64,000 nucleotides of DNA from Psychrobacter sp. TAE2020 (GTDB lineage: Bacteria > Pseudomonadota > Gammaproteobacteria > Pseudomonadales > Moraxellaceae). The stretch is from assembly GCF_018919485.1 (NCBI RefSeq), contig NZ_JAHLMU010000001.1:1963017-2027016 (forward strand), given 5' to 3'. A model generated the notes under the pieces. It ran no database searches and was not told where the DNA came from. It was given only the letters and a program-made list of their open reading frames with translations. The position numbers and the translations under genes are program-made. The stretch's first letter is position 1, and every line of letters starts with the position of its first letter. This document shows, piece by piece, positions 48,136 to 56,799 of this stretch.

Positions 48136-48606
48136 ATGCCTACTGTTTCAGAGCAAGCAACCCAGCATGGCTTTGCCCCACTTGCCATAGCTCGCATCAA
48201 AGGCGCACAACGGGCCAATCAAATAGCGATCTATTTGCTGTACGCAGCGATTATCGCTTTTATGGTGTTTGGCACTATTGCTAGCATCAAGATGTTCCAT
48301 GACAGTGCCCTACTATATCGGCTATTTTTTAATCTACCTTATGCGCTGATTGCCCTTACTATCCCCATCACCCTTTATGATGCGTTGGTTATCTATCGCT
48401 ATCGACTTAGTCAAGCGTCGATGGTTATTATGAGCATCGGGGTATCTGCTATCATTCTTGTCGGTGGCTTGATCTTTGCAGATACTGCTTGGTTAGGACT
48501 GTCTTGCTGGCTTGGCGTTGCGTTTTTATTCAAGTCTAACTTTAAGCGATTTTTTGATTTTTTAGCCTTGCAAGATGAGCTCGAAGATACCGAAGAAGTG
48601 CTATAA
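48136..48606 (+). CDS. Four-helix membrane protein of unknown function
   Basis: 156 residues, N-terminal 25 polar, then about four membrane helices (28-50, 60-85, 95-115, 118-135) and an acidic tail ending QDELEDTEEVL. No recognised family. It lies between ruvX and tusA in the same direction with short gaps, so it is probably co-transcribed. Confidence 0.75.
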   Translation: MPTVSEQATQHGFAPLAIARIKGAQRANQIAIYLLYAAIIAFMVFGTIASIKMFHDSALLYRLFFNLPYALIALTIPITLYDALVIYRYRLSQASMVIMSIGVSAIILVGGLIFADTAWLGLSCWLGVAFLFKSNFKRFFDFLALQDELEDTEEVL

Positions 48607-48698
48607 AATACTAGTTAATAATGCTATTGGTTGAAAAAACTCAGCTATAAAATACTTTCTAAACTTATTTATTCTAATTAATTTGTAATACTAAAACT

Positions 48699-48959
48699 AT
48701 GACAACTCTAAGCCCCGACACTGCTATTGACCATCATTTGGACACTCAAGGGCTGATATGCCCTGAGCCGGTGATGATGCTGCATAAAACTATCCGTAAA
48801 GCTGATGCTGGTGATATTATCGAAATACTCGCCACTGATCCGGCAACCACTCGCGATATTCCTAATTTTTGTCGCCATTTGGGTCATACCCTTGTTCATC
48901 AAGAAACCTTAGATACCACACCAACTTATCGCTATCTAGTAAAGAAAAAGAGCGCTTAA
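48699..48959 (+). CDS. tusA: Sulfur carrier/sulfurtransferase TusA family protein
   Basis: 86 residues. The active Cys21 is in DTQGLICPEPVMMLHKTIR, followed by GDIIEILATDPATTRDIPNFCRHLGH. TusA passes sulfur from IscS for tRNA 2-thiolation and other routes. Length matches the family. A palindromic hairpin overlaps its stop codon and may end the transcript. Confidence 0.92.
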   Translation: MTTLSPDTAIDHHLDTQGLICPEPVMMLHKTIRKADAGDIIEILATDPATTRDIPNFCRHLGHTLVHQETLDTTPTYRYLVKKKSA

Positions 48960-48977
48960 TAGTTACTATTTAGCGCT
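48951..48977 (+). terminator. Hairpin across the tusA stop, possible terminator
   Basis: AGCGCT-T-AATAG-TTA-CTATT-T-AGCGCT is symmetrical with one T-T mismatch. The following bases (TATTAACTT) are not a clean T run, so termination efficiency is doubtful. Confidence 0.4.
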
Positions 48978-49105
48978 TATTAACTTGCCGATATTTAAGG
49001 TAATAAATGCTAGCTATGGCGCGCTTGAATTACGGCGCCACATATAGAAGCAAGCTAGCTTTGTGCTATAGACAATAAATCATTCACCAGTTAAAGGTAG
49101 GCCGC

Positions 49106-50320
49106 GTGTTAGCAACAGAAAAGCAGTATGTGCATTGGCAACAAAACCAAAACTCACGCAGTGCTTGCTGGTTATCTGAGAGCAATCAGCTACCGCCTGC
49201 ACGTATTGTGTTGGTTGATGATAAGACTACCGCAGATCAGGCTTACCGTTTAGCTTGCGAAGGCACTTCACTGCTATGGAATGGTGACTTTCATAATGCC
49301 CGACAATTACTACAAGCACTCACTCGGCGTATTGAGCGTACTAATAAACGTTCTGAACAGCGCAAAACTAGCAAAGCAAAAGCAGCTACTGCGGCTGATA
49401 ATGCTGATGACACTACAAACCAATCCTTAGCAACAGCAAAACAGATACCCAACTTGTTTCATCAGCAACGCCAAGCACAAGCCCAGCGCTCACGAATATT
49501 AAGCCGTTTGCTATTAGAGCTTGCTCCAGGTTATAGCAGCCAGCTACGTCGGGCCCCTGATCTGACGGCTGCTTGTACCGCTGCTTTTGGTGAGCTAGAT
49601 GAACCTTGCTTATTATCGTTTCGTGACCTGCAAGGTGCTTTGGGGGCAGCACAGTGGCGTGCCAAAGGAGTCCCGATTAAGGGCTTGGACTTATCGATTT
49701 TTCCGCATTATGGGGTCTTTGCCCCAACCCGTCATGAGTATGTGCAGCTATTACTCGACGCCCCACTGCCAGCTAGTTGTAATGTGGCCTTTGACATTGG
49801 TAGCGGCACAGGCTTACTAGCTATTATCTTAGCGCAGCGTGGACTAAAGCAAGTGATTGCGACGGACTTAAATCCGCGCGCTATGGCTTGTGCCAGTGAG
49901 AACTTTACGCGCTTAGGGTTATCTAATGTGCAGTTACAACAAGCAGATTTGTTCCCTACTGCGGCACCTTTGGCCAATCTGATTGTCTGTAATCCCCCTT
50001 GGTTACCCGCTAAGCCAAGCTCACCATTAGAATATGCAGTCTATGATGCTAATAGTGCGATGTTGCGTGGGTTTTTGCAGGGTGCAAAACAGCACTTAGC
50101 TGCGCAAGGAGAGGTTTGGCTGATTCTGTCGGACTTAGCGGAGCATTTGCAATTGCGAACACGTGATGAGTTATTAGGCTGGTTTGCAGCTGCCGGTTTA
50201 GCAGTGAAGTATCGTCTCGATACTCGTCCTAAGCATGGCCGTAGTCAAGACGACACTGATCCATTATTTGCTGCACGCAGTAGCGAAGTTACTTCACTAT
50301 GGTGCTTGCAACCTGCGTAG
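49106..50320 (+). CDS. Class I SAM-dependent methyltransferase
   Basis: 404 residues. The C-terminal half carries the SAM motif VAFDIGSGTGLLAII (about 225-240), ATDLNPRAMACA, and NPPWLP in the catalytic loop, the PrmC/RlmG style motif of N- or base methyltransferases. The N-terminal 150 residues have no recognised domain and include a Lys/Ala-rich linker near 85-110. The GTG start at 49106 has AAAGG upstream. The substrate is unknown; protein glutamine or rRNA is plausible. Confidence 0.8.
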   Translation: MLATEKQYVHWQQNQNSRSACWLSESNQLPPARIVLVDDKTTADQAYRLACEGTSLLWNGDFHNARQLLQALTRRIERTNKRSEQRKTSKAKAATAADNADDTTNQSLATAKQIPNLFHQQRQAQAQRSRILSRLLLELAPGYSSQLRRAPDLTAACTAAFGELDEPCLLSFRDLQGALGAAQWRAKGVPIKGLDLSIFPHYGVFAPTRHEYVQLLLDAPLPASCNVAFDIGSGTGLLAIILAQRGLKQVIATDLNPRAMACASENFTRLGLSNVQLQQADLFPTAAPLANLIVCNPPWLPAKPSSPLEYAVYDANSAMLRGFLQGAKQHLAAQGEVWLILSDLAEHLQLRTRDELLGWFAAAGLAVKYRLDTRPKHGRSQDDTDPLFAARSSEVTSLWCLQPA

Positions 50321-50529
50321 AGTCTCAGTGACAAACTATAAAAAACATAAATACTATCTAGCAAATACTATCTAACAAAATTTTCCTAAAGTATGATAAG
50401 TACGCTATCAATTCTCTATTAACATGCTGAGCATCGATGCATCATTAGTGTTATTAGCATAGCTAAGTGATAATCTTCTAAAGCCCTTAGCTATGCTATT
50501 CTGTCTTTACACCCACTGAGTATTGTCTT

Positions 50530-51468
50530 ATGAGCCGTGATCGCGCTGTACAGCAGCGCCAACCAAAAGCGCTAGCCGTAGAGGATGAACCGACTTATAT
50601 CACCGAATTTCGTCAAGCGATGCTAGCGCGTGGTTTAGCGACACGCACCCGTAATGCTTATGTCCGTGATCTGCGCTCTTGTGAACAAACTAGTCATAGC
50701 GCCCTGACTCGCTGGCAGTCTGATGAAGTGCTGCATTGCTTATCTGTGCTGGCCGTCGAGGGCAAAACCCCACGCACTCAAGCCCGTATGCTCTCCAGCC
50801 TACGTCAGTTCTATCTATGGATGATTGCTAGTAACTTGCGTGAAGATAATCCCTGCGAGCGTATAAAAACCCCGAAGATTGGCCGTCCCCTACCCAAAGA
50901 CTTGTCGGAAGCTAATGTCGACAACTTACTGGCTGCGCCTGATAGCAGCACTTCACTGGGACTGCGCGATAAGGCTATGTTAGAGGTGCTTTATGCTTGT
51001 GGTCTACGAGTTAGCGAACTGGTCAATTTATCAATAGAACAAGTCAACTTAAATGCCGGCTGGCTACAAATCACTGGTAAAGGTAATAAAACCCGTTTAG
51101 TACCGTTAGGTGAATATGCGGCGGATGCCCTTGAGGATTATTTAACTCATGGTCGTAGCGACCTAATCGCTCATTTAAAAGCAGGCAATTGCCAAGCAGT
51201 GTTTTTGACGGCTCAAGGGGGCTATATGACCCGGCAAAACTTTTGGTATTTGATTAAGAAGTACGCCAAAATTGCCAGTATCGATAAAGATTTGTCTCCG
51301 CATACTTTACGCCACGCCTTTGCAACTCATTTATTAAACCATGGTGCAGATCTGCGTAGCGTCCAGTTATTACTAGGGCATAGTGATTTATCGACTACCC
51401 AGATTTATACTCATGTGGCGACCGCTAGATTGCAGAAGTTGCATGCTGAACATCATCCGCGGGGTTAG
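50530..51468 (+). CDS. xerD: Site-specific tyrosine recombinase XerD
   Basis: Acts with XerC at dif to resolve chromosome dimers at division. 312 residues: SAM-like N-terminal domain (about 22-105) and catalytic domain with Arg160 (ACGLRVSEL), Lys near 184 (GKGNKTR), His258 and Arg261 (SPHTLRHAF), His284 (LGHSD) and Tyr293 (QIYTHV). About 20 extra residues precede the conserved start. No att-like site is recognisable, so I read it as the housekeeping enzyme rather than an integrase. Confidence 0.87.
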   Translation: MSRDRAVQQRQPKALAVEDEPTYITEFRQAMLARGLATRTRNAYVRDLRSCEQTSHSALTRWQSDEVLHCLSVLAVEGKTPRTQARMLSSLRQFYLWMIASNLREDNPCERIKTPKIGRPLPKDLSEANVDNLLAAPDSSTSLGLRDKAMLEVLYACGLRVSELVNLSIEQVNLNAGWLQITGKGNKTRLVPLGEYAADALEDYLTHGRSDLIAHLKAGNCQAVFLTAQGGYMTRQNFWYLIKKYAKIASIDKDLSPHTLRHAFATHLLNHGADLRSVQLLLGHSDLSTTQIYTHVATARLQKLHAEHHPRG

Positions 51469-51526
51469 GGTTCTTATTTTATTAAATATTTCATCATAAT
51501 AATGCTTCTAAGGACGAGAAACTATA

Positions 51527-52522
51527 ATGAAAATTTTAAAAAATATTTCCTTTTACAGAATTTTAGTCATAGTTTTCTCATTGGGAGTTACGCTTCCTTC
51601 CATGGCAACATACTTTCAAACAGTTGAATCTTTAGCAAAGCAAGGTAATGCTTATGCTCAACTTGGTCTTGCAACTATGTACTATGAAGGTCAGGGTAAT
51701 AGACGAGATATGATTAGAATGGCTAACAAGCTTGAAGGGTTAGACAACTATGTTGGAGACGATTTTGATAATGAAGGTATTCCTAGGGATGATAAAAAGG
51801 CATTTGAGTGGTTTGAAAAAGCAGCTAATCAAGGGCTTGTAGAGGCTCAGTACAAGCTTGCAGAAGCATATGATAAAGGTATAAGTGTATCTAAGGATAA
51901 GGCTAAAGCATTTAAATGGTATCAGACCGCCGCTAACCAAGGTTTTAGTGATGCACAAAAAAGCGTCGGTTTAGCTTATTATTTTGGTGAAGGTGTCACT
52001 CAAAGTTATACCAATGCACTTATATGGTTCAAGAGAGCAGGTTATCAAGGCAATGAAGATTCTCAATATTTTGTTGGTTGGATGTACGCTAGCGGTTTAG
52101 GCGTTTCTCAAGATTTCAATCAAGCAGTTGAATGGTATCGAAAAGCTGCTGAGCAAGGCGACCTTAATTCTCAAAAAGCTCTTGGTATAATTTATGATGA
52201 AGGAAAAGGTGTGCTTAAAGACGACAAAAAAGCATTTGAATGGTATGAAAAAGCAGCCGAGCAAGGCAATACATTTTCGCAATATACTGTCGGGTCTATG
52301 TATGAAGAGGGTCGTGGTGTTAAGCAGAATTATAAGAAGGCGTTTGAATGGTATACAGAAGCAGCTGGTATGCAAGAAGGAATTGCGCAATTTAGGCTTG
52401 GCAAAATGTACTATGATGGAAAGGGTTTAGATCAGGATAAGACCAAGGCTATAGAGTGGTTTGGTAAAGCTTGTGAGAATCAAGAAGAGCGCGGATGCGA
52501 GGCTTACCGAGAATTGAATTAG
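51527..52522 (+). CDS. Exported Sel1-repeat protein
   Basis: 331 residues. Signal peptide (MKILKNISFYRILVIVFSLG..., cleavage near SMA-T, residue 27). Seven or eight Sel1-like repeats of about 36 residues follow, each with A...GxxxAQ...G.MY..G.GV..D..KA..W..KAA..G pattern. Sel1 proteins are scaffolds for protein interaction; the partner is unknown. It differs from its neighbours in being more AT-rich and Lys-rich, and it is flanked at 3' by an inverted-repeat element, hinting at accessory origin. A good AAGGACG ribosome-binding site is present. Confidence 0.85.
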   Translation: MKILKNISFYRILVIVFSLGVTLPSMATYFQTVESLAKQGNAYAQLGLATMYYEGQGNRRDMIRMANKLEGLDNYVGDDFDNEGIPRDDKKAFEWFEKAANQGLVEAQYKLAEAYDKGISVSKDKAKAFKWYQTAANQGFSDAQKSVGLAYYFGEGVTQSYTNALIWFKRAGYQGNEDSQYFVGWMYASGLGVSQDFNQAVEWYRKAAEQGDLNSQKALGIIYDEGKGVLKDDKKAFEWYEKAAEQGNTFSQYTVGSMYEEGRGVKQNYKKAFEWYTEAAGMQEGIAQFRLGKMYYDGKGLDQDKTKAIEWFGKACENQEERGCEAYRELN

Positions 52523-52525
52523 CGC

Positions 52526-52662
52526 GTAGGCTGGGTTTTTAACCCAGCGAATTAATAATTAAGCTAAAAAAATCACCCCATACGACACTGAGCGGAAATT
52601 CTGCTTTAATCAAGACTTTAAGTTTAATCCGTAGATCTTGCTGGGTTAAAAACCCAGCCTAC
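52526..52662. repeat. 137-bp element with 23-bp palindromic inverted repeats (REP/MITE-like)
   Basis: The left end (52526-52548) is GTAGGCTGGGTTTTTAACCC plus AGC. The right end (52640-52662) is its exact inverse complement. Each arm is itself a hairpin (GCTGGGTT/AACCCAGC). The 91-base interior has no ORF. It resembles REP-type and miniature mobile elements. No target-site duplication is obvious. Confidence 0.75.
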
Positions 52663-52798
52663 ATCAAAATTAACTTGATATGCAGTAGGTAGCGTGGTTA
52701 TAGCACTAACAGAATATTCAGTTATAGATTTAAAGCTTAAGCAAATAAAATAACCGCTGCCTTAAAGAGCATTTTAGCCGTGACTGCAGCGGTATCCT

Positions 52799-52892
52799 GT
52801 GCCTCTAGGCAGGTTGCGGACACTTGGCTGAAGGTAGTATCGAGAATACAGGAATGCCATCAGCCACTAGTGACCGCCCTGCCTAGGGGTGC
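52799..52892 (+). ncRNA. Candidate structured RNA, long rod hairpin
   Basis: The plus strand can fold as one extended hairpin. The outer 15-bp stem is 52799-52813 with 52878-52892. Then come GCGG/CCGC, CACT/AGTG, TGGCTGA/TCAGCCA, GGTA/TGCC and GTAT/ATAC, closed by loop CGAGA. Four T-G pairs are G-U in plus-strand RNA but become A-C mismatches on the minus strand, favouring plus. It does not match SRP, 6S, RNase P or tmRNA conserved motifs. Against this, a preceding GC-rich hairpin (52753-52793) followed by a T-rich tract on minus could act as a minus-strand terminator. Confidence 0.45.
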
Positions 52893-53130
52893 AGATATAA
52901 GCGAAAGGCGCGATTAGCTGCTATATAACTTATAACTAAGCATACTGCCAGCTTTTAACTCACCTCACTGCTAGACGAGATTAACTTCTATCCACGCAAT
53001 TCTCTTAATACGTAGCTGCAAAACTGCCTTTTTATCGTTACAATAGCGGTCATAACTTGTGAGCTGGTTGTTTATTAATGATAATGAGCTCAGCACGCCT
53101 CCCTTTTTATAGCCAATATCCGAGAATACA

Positions 53131-53739
53131 ATGAGCCATAGACCTCCTGCTGAACTGTTAGAAAAAGCCAAACACTGGCGCGAAGATATTAACTTTCGCC
53201 AAGACGTATTGGGTAAGCCTTTTGACTTTGCCACTACTTGGGGTATTTTTTCACCGCAAAAGATTGATGATGGTAGCTTAATGCTGCTGGATTATATTGA
53301 TTTTGAAGCGGATGATGACTCGATAGATCTAGGCTGTGGTTATGGCGTACTAGGTATGGCAGCAGCGCGCGAGTGCCCGAATGGTCAGCATACGCTAATC
53401 GATAAAGACTTTATGGCAGTAGAATATGCTCGTATTAACTGTGAGAAGAATGGTTTAGACAACGTCGATGTACATTTATCTAATGGTTTTAATCATGTGG
53501 CTAAAGATAAAAACTTCAGCTTAGTGATGTCGAACTTGCCGGCTAAAGTAGGTAAAGAGCAGCATTATCTGTATTTTCTCGATGCCCATGCACGCATGCA
53601 TAAAGGCGGCCGTTTTTATGTAGTAACTATCAATGGCTTGCGTCAATTTATGAAGCGTTCATTCACGGAAGTATTCGGGAACAGCGAAAAGATCAAGCAA
53701 GGCAAAACTTATACTATTACTATGGCGACCAAAGACTAA
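53131..53739 (+). CDS. RsmC-like SAM-dependent methyltransferase
   Basis: 202 residues. SAM motif DSIDLGCGYGVLGMAA (about 64-79), motif II TLIDKDFMAVEYARINCE, and catalytic loop SNLPAK in place of the NPPF/Y of RsmC/RlmG. The N-terminal KPFDFATTWGIFSPQKID(D)GS is typical of the MTS domain. The target is likely RNA, but the altered motif makes the exact class unclear. ATG 53131; terminator follows at 53780. Confidence 0.83.
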   Translation: MSHRPPAELLEKAKHWREDINFRQDVLGKPFDFATTWGIFSPQKIDDGSLMLLDYIDFEADDDSIDLGCGYGVLGMAAARECPNGQHTLIDKDFMAVEYARINCEKNGLDNVDVHLSNGFNHVAKDKNFSLVMSNLPAKVGKEQHYLYFLDAHARMHKGGRFYVVTINGLRQFMKRSFTEVFGNSEKIKQGKTYTITMATKD

Positions 53740-53779
53740 TTGCTAACCATAGAGTAGTAAAAAGAGTGACTTTAAGTCA

Positions 53780-53820
53780 AAAAAAGCACGCTAAAACAAT
53801 TCAGTCTTAGCGTGCTTTTC
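53780..53820. terminator. Bidirectional terminator between the methyltransferase and lptG
   Basis: AAAAGCACGCTAA pairs with TTAGCGTGCTTTT around a 12-base loop, with A and T runs on both sides. It serves the convergent genes. Confidence 0.9.
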
Positions 53821-53849
53821 TATGTCTAACTCTAGTACAACCTAGCTCT

Positions 53850-55085
53850 CTACATCTGGCGTTTAAGCAAATAAAGCCCTAACAAGGCACTAGCGATGAT
53901 CGGTGACAGCACCATTAATAGTGGTGAGAAACCAGTAGCCAAAGACACAAAACCGACTAAGTCTTGCAGGTAGCTAAATAATAAGCCAAATAATAAGGCC
54001 ACGACAATGCGCAAGCCTAAGCTATGAGTACGTAGCGAACCGAATACAAATGAGCAAGCGACAATCACTAAAGATAAGATAGATAACGGTGATAGCAGCT
54101 TTTGCCAAAATGCTAGCTCATGATTTAATGAGCGCTGCCCTTGCCCACGCATAAATTGCTTATGCTCATATAGCTGAGTCAATGATAAATCTTCAGCCTC
54201 ACGAGTCAGCAAATAAACCGACTCTGGGGCAAAAGGTAAGCTTAGAGTATCCGATGGTGACTTAGCTTGACTAGCCTCAAAACCTTGGCTGATATTCAGC
54301 TTAGTCATATTATTCAGCTGCCACTCATAATTGTACTTCTTAGGGGAATCGCTGTTCGAATCGATAGGCTTACGACCAATATATTTGCCGCCTTCAGCAC
54401 GAATAGCGGTTTGTAGGTTGCCATTATTATCTAGATGCCAACGCTTGACCTCACCGATGTTACCTTTTGCATCAGCATAGTCAATATATAGAATATCGCT
54501 GCCATCTGGCTGAGCGTCTGTAGTGTCCGAATTACGGTCTTCGCTGCTACTATCACTAGTGGCAAATCGCGGCTGCACTGTCCAATAGCCACGCACAGTA
54601 GTAATCGACACGTCATGGTCTTTATTATTAATCTCGTGGGCCAACTGATTGCTGGTAGGCAGTATGAACTGATTGATCATTAAGGCTAACAGCACAAATA
54701 CTAAGGCAGGCTGCAATACCCAACTAACGATACGATAGACGCTGACTCCTGAGGCGCGCATCACCACCAGCTCGCTCTTATTAGCTAACAGTCCTAAACC
54801 TACTACTGCTCCTAGCAGCGCCCCAGTCGGGATAAACTCCTCTAAAAAATAAGGTGAGCGATACAGAATATACTTGAGCGCCTCCGCCATCGTATAGCTG
54901 TCATTTAGTGAGTCAAGCTCAGATAAGTAGGAGAAGACTATTTGTAGTGCCCACAATCCTATGATAGCGGCAATAATAGCTAATAAGGCATTGAGCTTGA
55001 CGTAGCGACTCAGCACTTTTAGATTACTATACGAGCTGTTAGACTTATTCGCGTTAGCGGCGCTGTTGCTAAACAAAGAGCGCAT
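53850..55085 (-). CDS. lptG: LPS export ABC transporter permease LptG
   Basis: 411 residues. Membrane helices at about 30-50, 65-90, 100-125 and 330-410 surround a periplasmic beta-jellyroll (about 150-310). Forms the inner-membrane LptB2FG complex that extracts LPS. The N-terminal 25 residues are Ser/Asn-rich. Its ATG overlaps the last base of the lptF stop (TAATG), so translation is coupled. Confidence 0.92.
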   Translation of the reverse strand: MRSLFSNSAANANKSNSSYSNLKVLSRYVKLNALLAIIAAIIGLWALQIVFSYLSELDSLNDSYTMAEALKYILYRSPYFLEEFIPTGALLGAVVGLGLLANKSELVVMRASGVSVYRIVSWVLQPALVFVLLALMINQFILPTSNQLAHEINNKDHDVSITTVRGYWTVQPRFATSDSSSEDRNSDTTDAQPDGSDILYIDYADAKGNIGEVKRWHLDNNGNLQTAIRAEGGKYIGRKPIDSNSDSPKKYNYEWQLNNMTKLNISQGFEASQAKSPSDTLSLPFAPESVYLLTREAEDLSLTQLYEHKQFMRGQGQRSLNHELAFWQKLLSPLSILSLVIVACSFVFGSLRTHSLGLRIVVALLFGLLFSYLQDLVGFVSLATGFSPLLMVLSPIIASALLGLYLLKRQM

Positions 55086-56383
55086 TAGTACTGCCCTCTA
55101 TTTGAGCCATTACTACTATTGGCCTGTTGATTAGGATTATTAGATATCGAATCACTGTCTTCTCGGCGGACCCGCAATCGGTGTTGAATACGACTACCCC
55201 AATTCATATACAGCGCTAGTGCTATAAACCCTACTATCAGCCACGCATAAGACCATACACTGATGCTACCTTGACTCACCGGATTCTTTAGCGAAATGAT
55301 ACCTAGAGCACAGCTGACAAACAATAGCACTGCGGGGAATAAGCGTAGCCAGCGCCCTTGTCGTGGCCGTACTTGCGCCAAAGGTACTGCCAACATAGGG
55401 GCAATTATCATCAACCAAGGCAATGCAAATCGATAGCCCAACTCGCCTTGTGCGGCGTACATAGCGCTAGTACTGTTAACCTGCGCACTAGCCGTTGCTG
55501 CTTGCCATAAAGGGCGCAGCGTTTGAGTCTCAATATTTTTTTCGGTCACTACTTCTTTCGATGACTCAGTCAAAGTAATGCGATAACGATCAAAGCCCAC
55601 TTGGTTATACTTGAGACTGCCAGCACCTACTTCGTAACGTCGCCCTTGGAACAAGTCCAATTGGGTGATTCCGTCAGCACCATTATCGACTTGTTCAGCA
55701 CGTTTGGCGAGGGTGATCGTATCCTTTCTGATAGCTTGGTTGCTGTTAACCGCTCTGACAGCCGCTTGCGCTGCCCCCTCAGTAGTAAGCGAATCTGCCA
55801 ACTCAGCACTGTCATATATAGCCGTTTTACCACTAGCTTGAGTATCGTCTTTACTTTGAATTAGCACCACATCTTGCAACTGTTTTTTATCATCGCTAAG
55901 ACTGCCTACATACAGATGATAATTACCGCTGCTGATAAACTCTTTAGGACGGATTAAGTCAAAGGCACTAGTCAAGGCTTGCTGCTGCCAGACACTCTCA
56001 GAGGAGCGCACGCCCCAAGGCTTACCTACTACTGATAAGCCTGCTTCAACAACAAATAATACCAAAATAAGCGGGGTCATCAAGCGCGCCAGCTTACCAC
56101 GTGAGACACCACTACCATTGATAACGGCCATCTCTTGATCGACATAGAGTCGGCCGAATACCAACATCAAGGCAATAAAGAAGGCTAATGGTAGGATAAG
56201 CTCTAAGAAATAAGGCAGATTATAGCCAATAATGCTAAATAACAGACTGATATCTAAGCGGCCTTCAGCAGCAATACCGAAATAACGTATCAAACGTCCA
56301 CCCAGCATCATCACTATCAAAAACCCCAATACTAAAGCGGTGGTTGAGGCAACCTGATTAGTCATGTAGCGGCGTAATATCAC
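55085..56383 (-). CDS. lptF: LPS export ABC transporter permease LptF
   Basis: 432 residues. Starts with the family pattern ILRRYMTNQVASTTALVLGFLIVMMLGGRLIRYF, a first membrane pair, a periplasmic jellyroll domain (about 125-290), and three C-terminal helices, with ALPWLMIIAPMLAVPLAQVRPRQGR-like positive loop. A Ser/Asn/Arg-rich tail follows. The start is GTG 56383; ATG 56365 is an alternative. First gene of lptFG, divergent from the isochorismatase-pepA side. Confidence 0.92.
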   Translation of the reverse strand: MILRRYMTNQVASTTALVLGFLIVMMLGGRLIRYFGIAAEGRLDISLLFSIIGYNLPYFLELILPLAFFIALMLVFGRLYVDQEMAVINGSGVSRGKLARLMTPLILVLFVVEAGLSVVGKPWGVRSSESVWQQQALTSAFDLIRPKEFISSGNYHLYVGSLSDDKKQLQDVVLIQSKDDTQASGKTAIYDSAELADSLTTEGAAQAAVRAVNSNQAIRKDTITLAKRAEQVDNGADGITQLDLFQGRRYEVGAGSLKYNQVGFDRYRITLTESSKEVVTEKNIETQTLRPLWQAATASAQVNSTSAMYAAQGELGYRFALPWLMIIAPMLAVPLAQVRPRQGRWLRLFPAVLLFVSCALGIISLKNPVSQGSISVWSYAWLIVGFIALALYMNWGSRIQHRLRVRREDSDSISNNPNQQANSSNGSNRGQY

Positions 56384-56799
56384 AATAGTTACTCTTAATA
56401 GTTGGCAGTCGTACGGTGAATTGCTTATCTATTAATAATAGGAATAAACAGAGATCTAGGCTCAGAAAATGTAAATGGATAGCACCAATAATGCCATTAT
56501 AAGAAAGCATACCTATATATAATAGGGTGTATATTGATTGTTACGGATATTTATTTAAGAGCCAGCAAGAATGAATTTTGTATAAATTAAACCGTTTCAA
56601 TTATAAGTAATAACGGCGACTGCTAATGCTAGCATATTTTTATAAAAATATGACGGTAAAAGATGTTCAATAACATTACTAATGCTTGTACTGTAGTTCA
56701 TTTAAAAGGTTTGTGTATGCTTAGTATCGAGCTCTGATAAGCTGATAAATAGTTGTTAGAATTTAGCTTCATAACACTTATTAACTGCTGGAGAATATT
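56384..56799. other. Divergent promoter region of lptF and the isochorismatase gene
   Basis: 416 AT-rich bases with TATA-like stretches near 56510-56530 but no definable promoter pair. No ORF. Confidence 0.55.

Larger units (their letters stand above)
52523..53130. other. Accessory intergenic region with a repeat element and an RNA fold
   Basis: 608 bases without a coding gene, holding the 137-bp inverted-repeat element (52526-52662), a GC-rich hairpin (52753-52793) and the rod-like fold (52799-52892). The remainder up to the methyltransferase is featureless. Confidence 0.7.

Noticed and set aside
50530-51468. Tyrosine recombinase as the integrase of a mobile element
   Set aside because: It matches XerD in length and catalytic motifs, and no att repeats or element genes are nearby.
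52799-52892. Identity as SRP 4.5S RNA, 6S RNA or a TPP riboswitch
   Set aside because: The SRP GGAA-tetraloop core, the 6S central bubble pattern and the TPP CTGAGA element are all absent, despite AGGGGTGC looking TPP-like.
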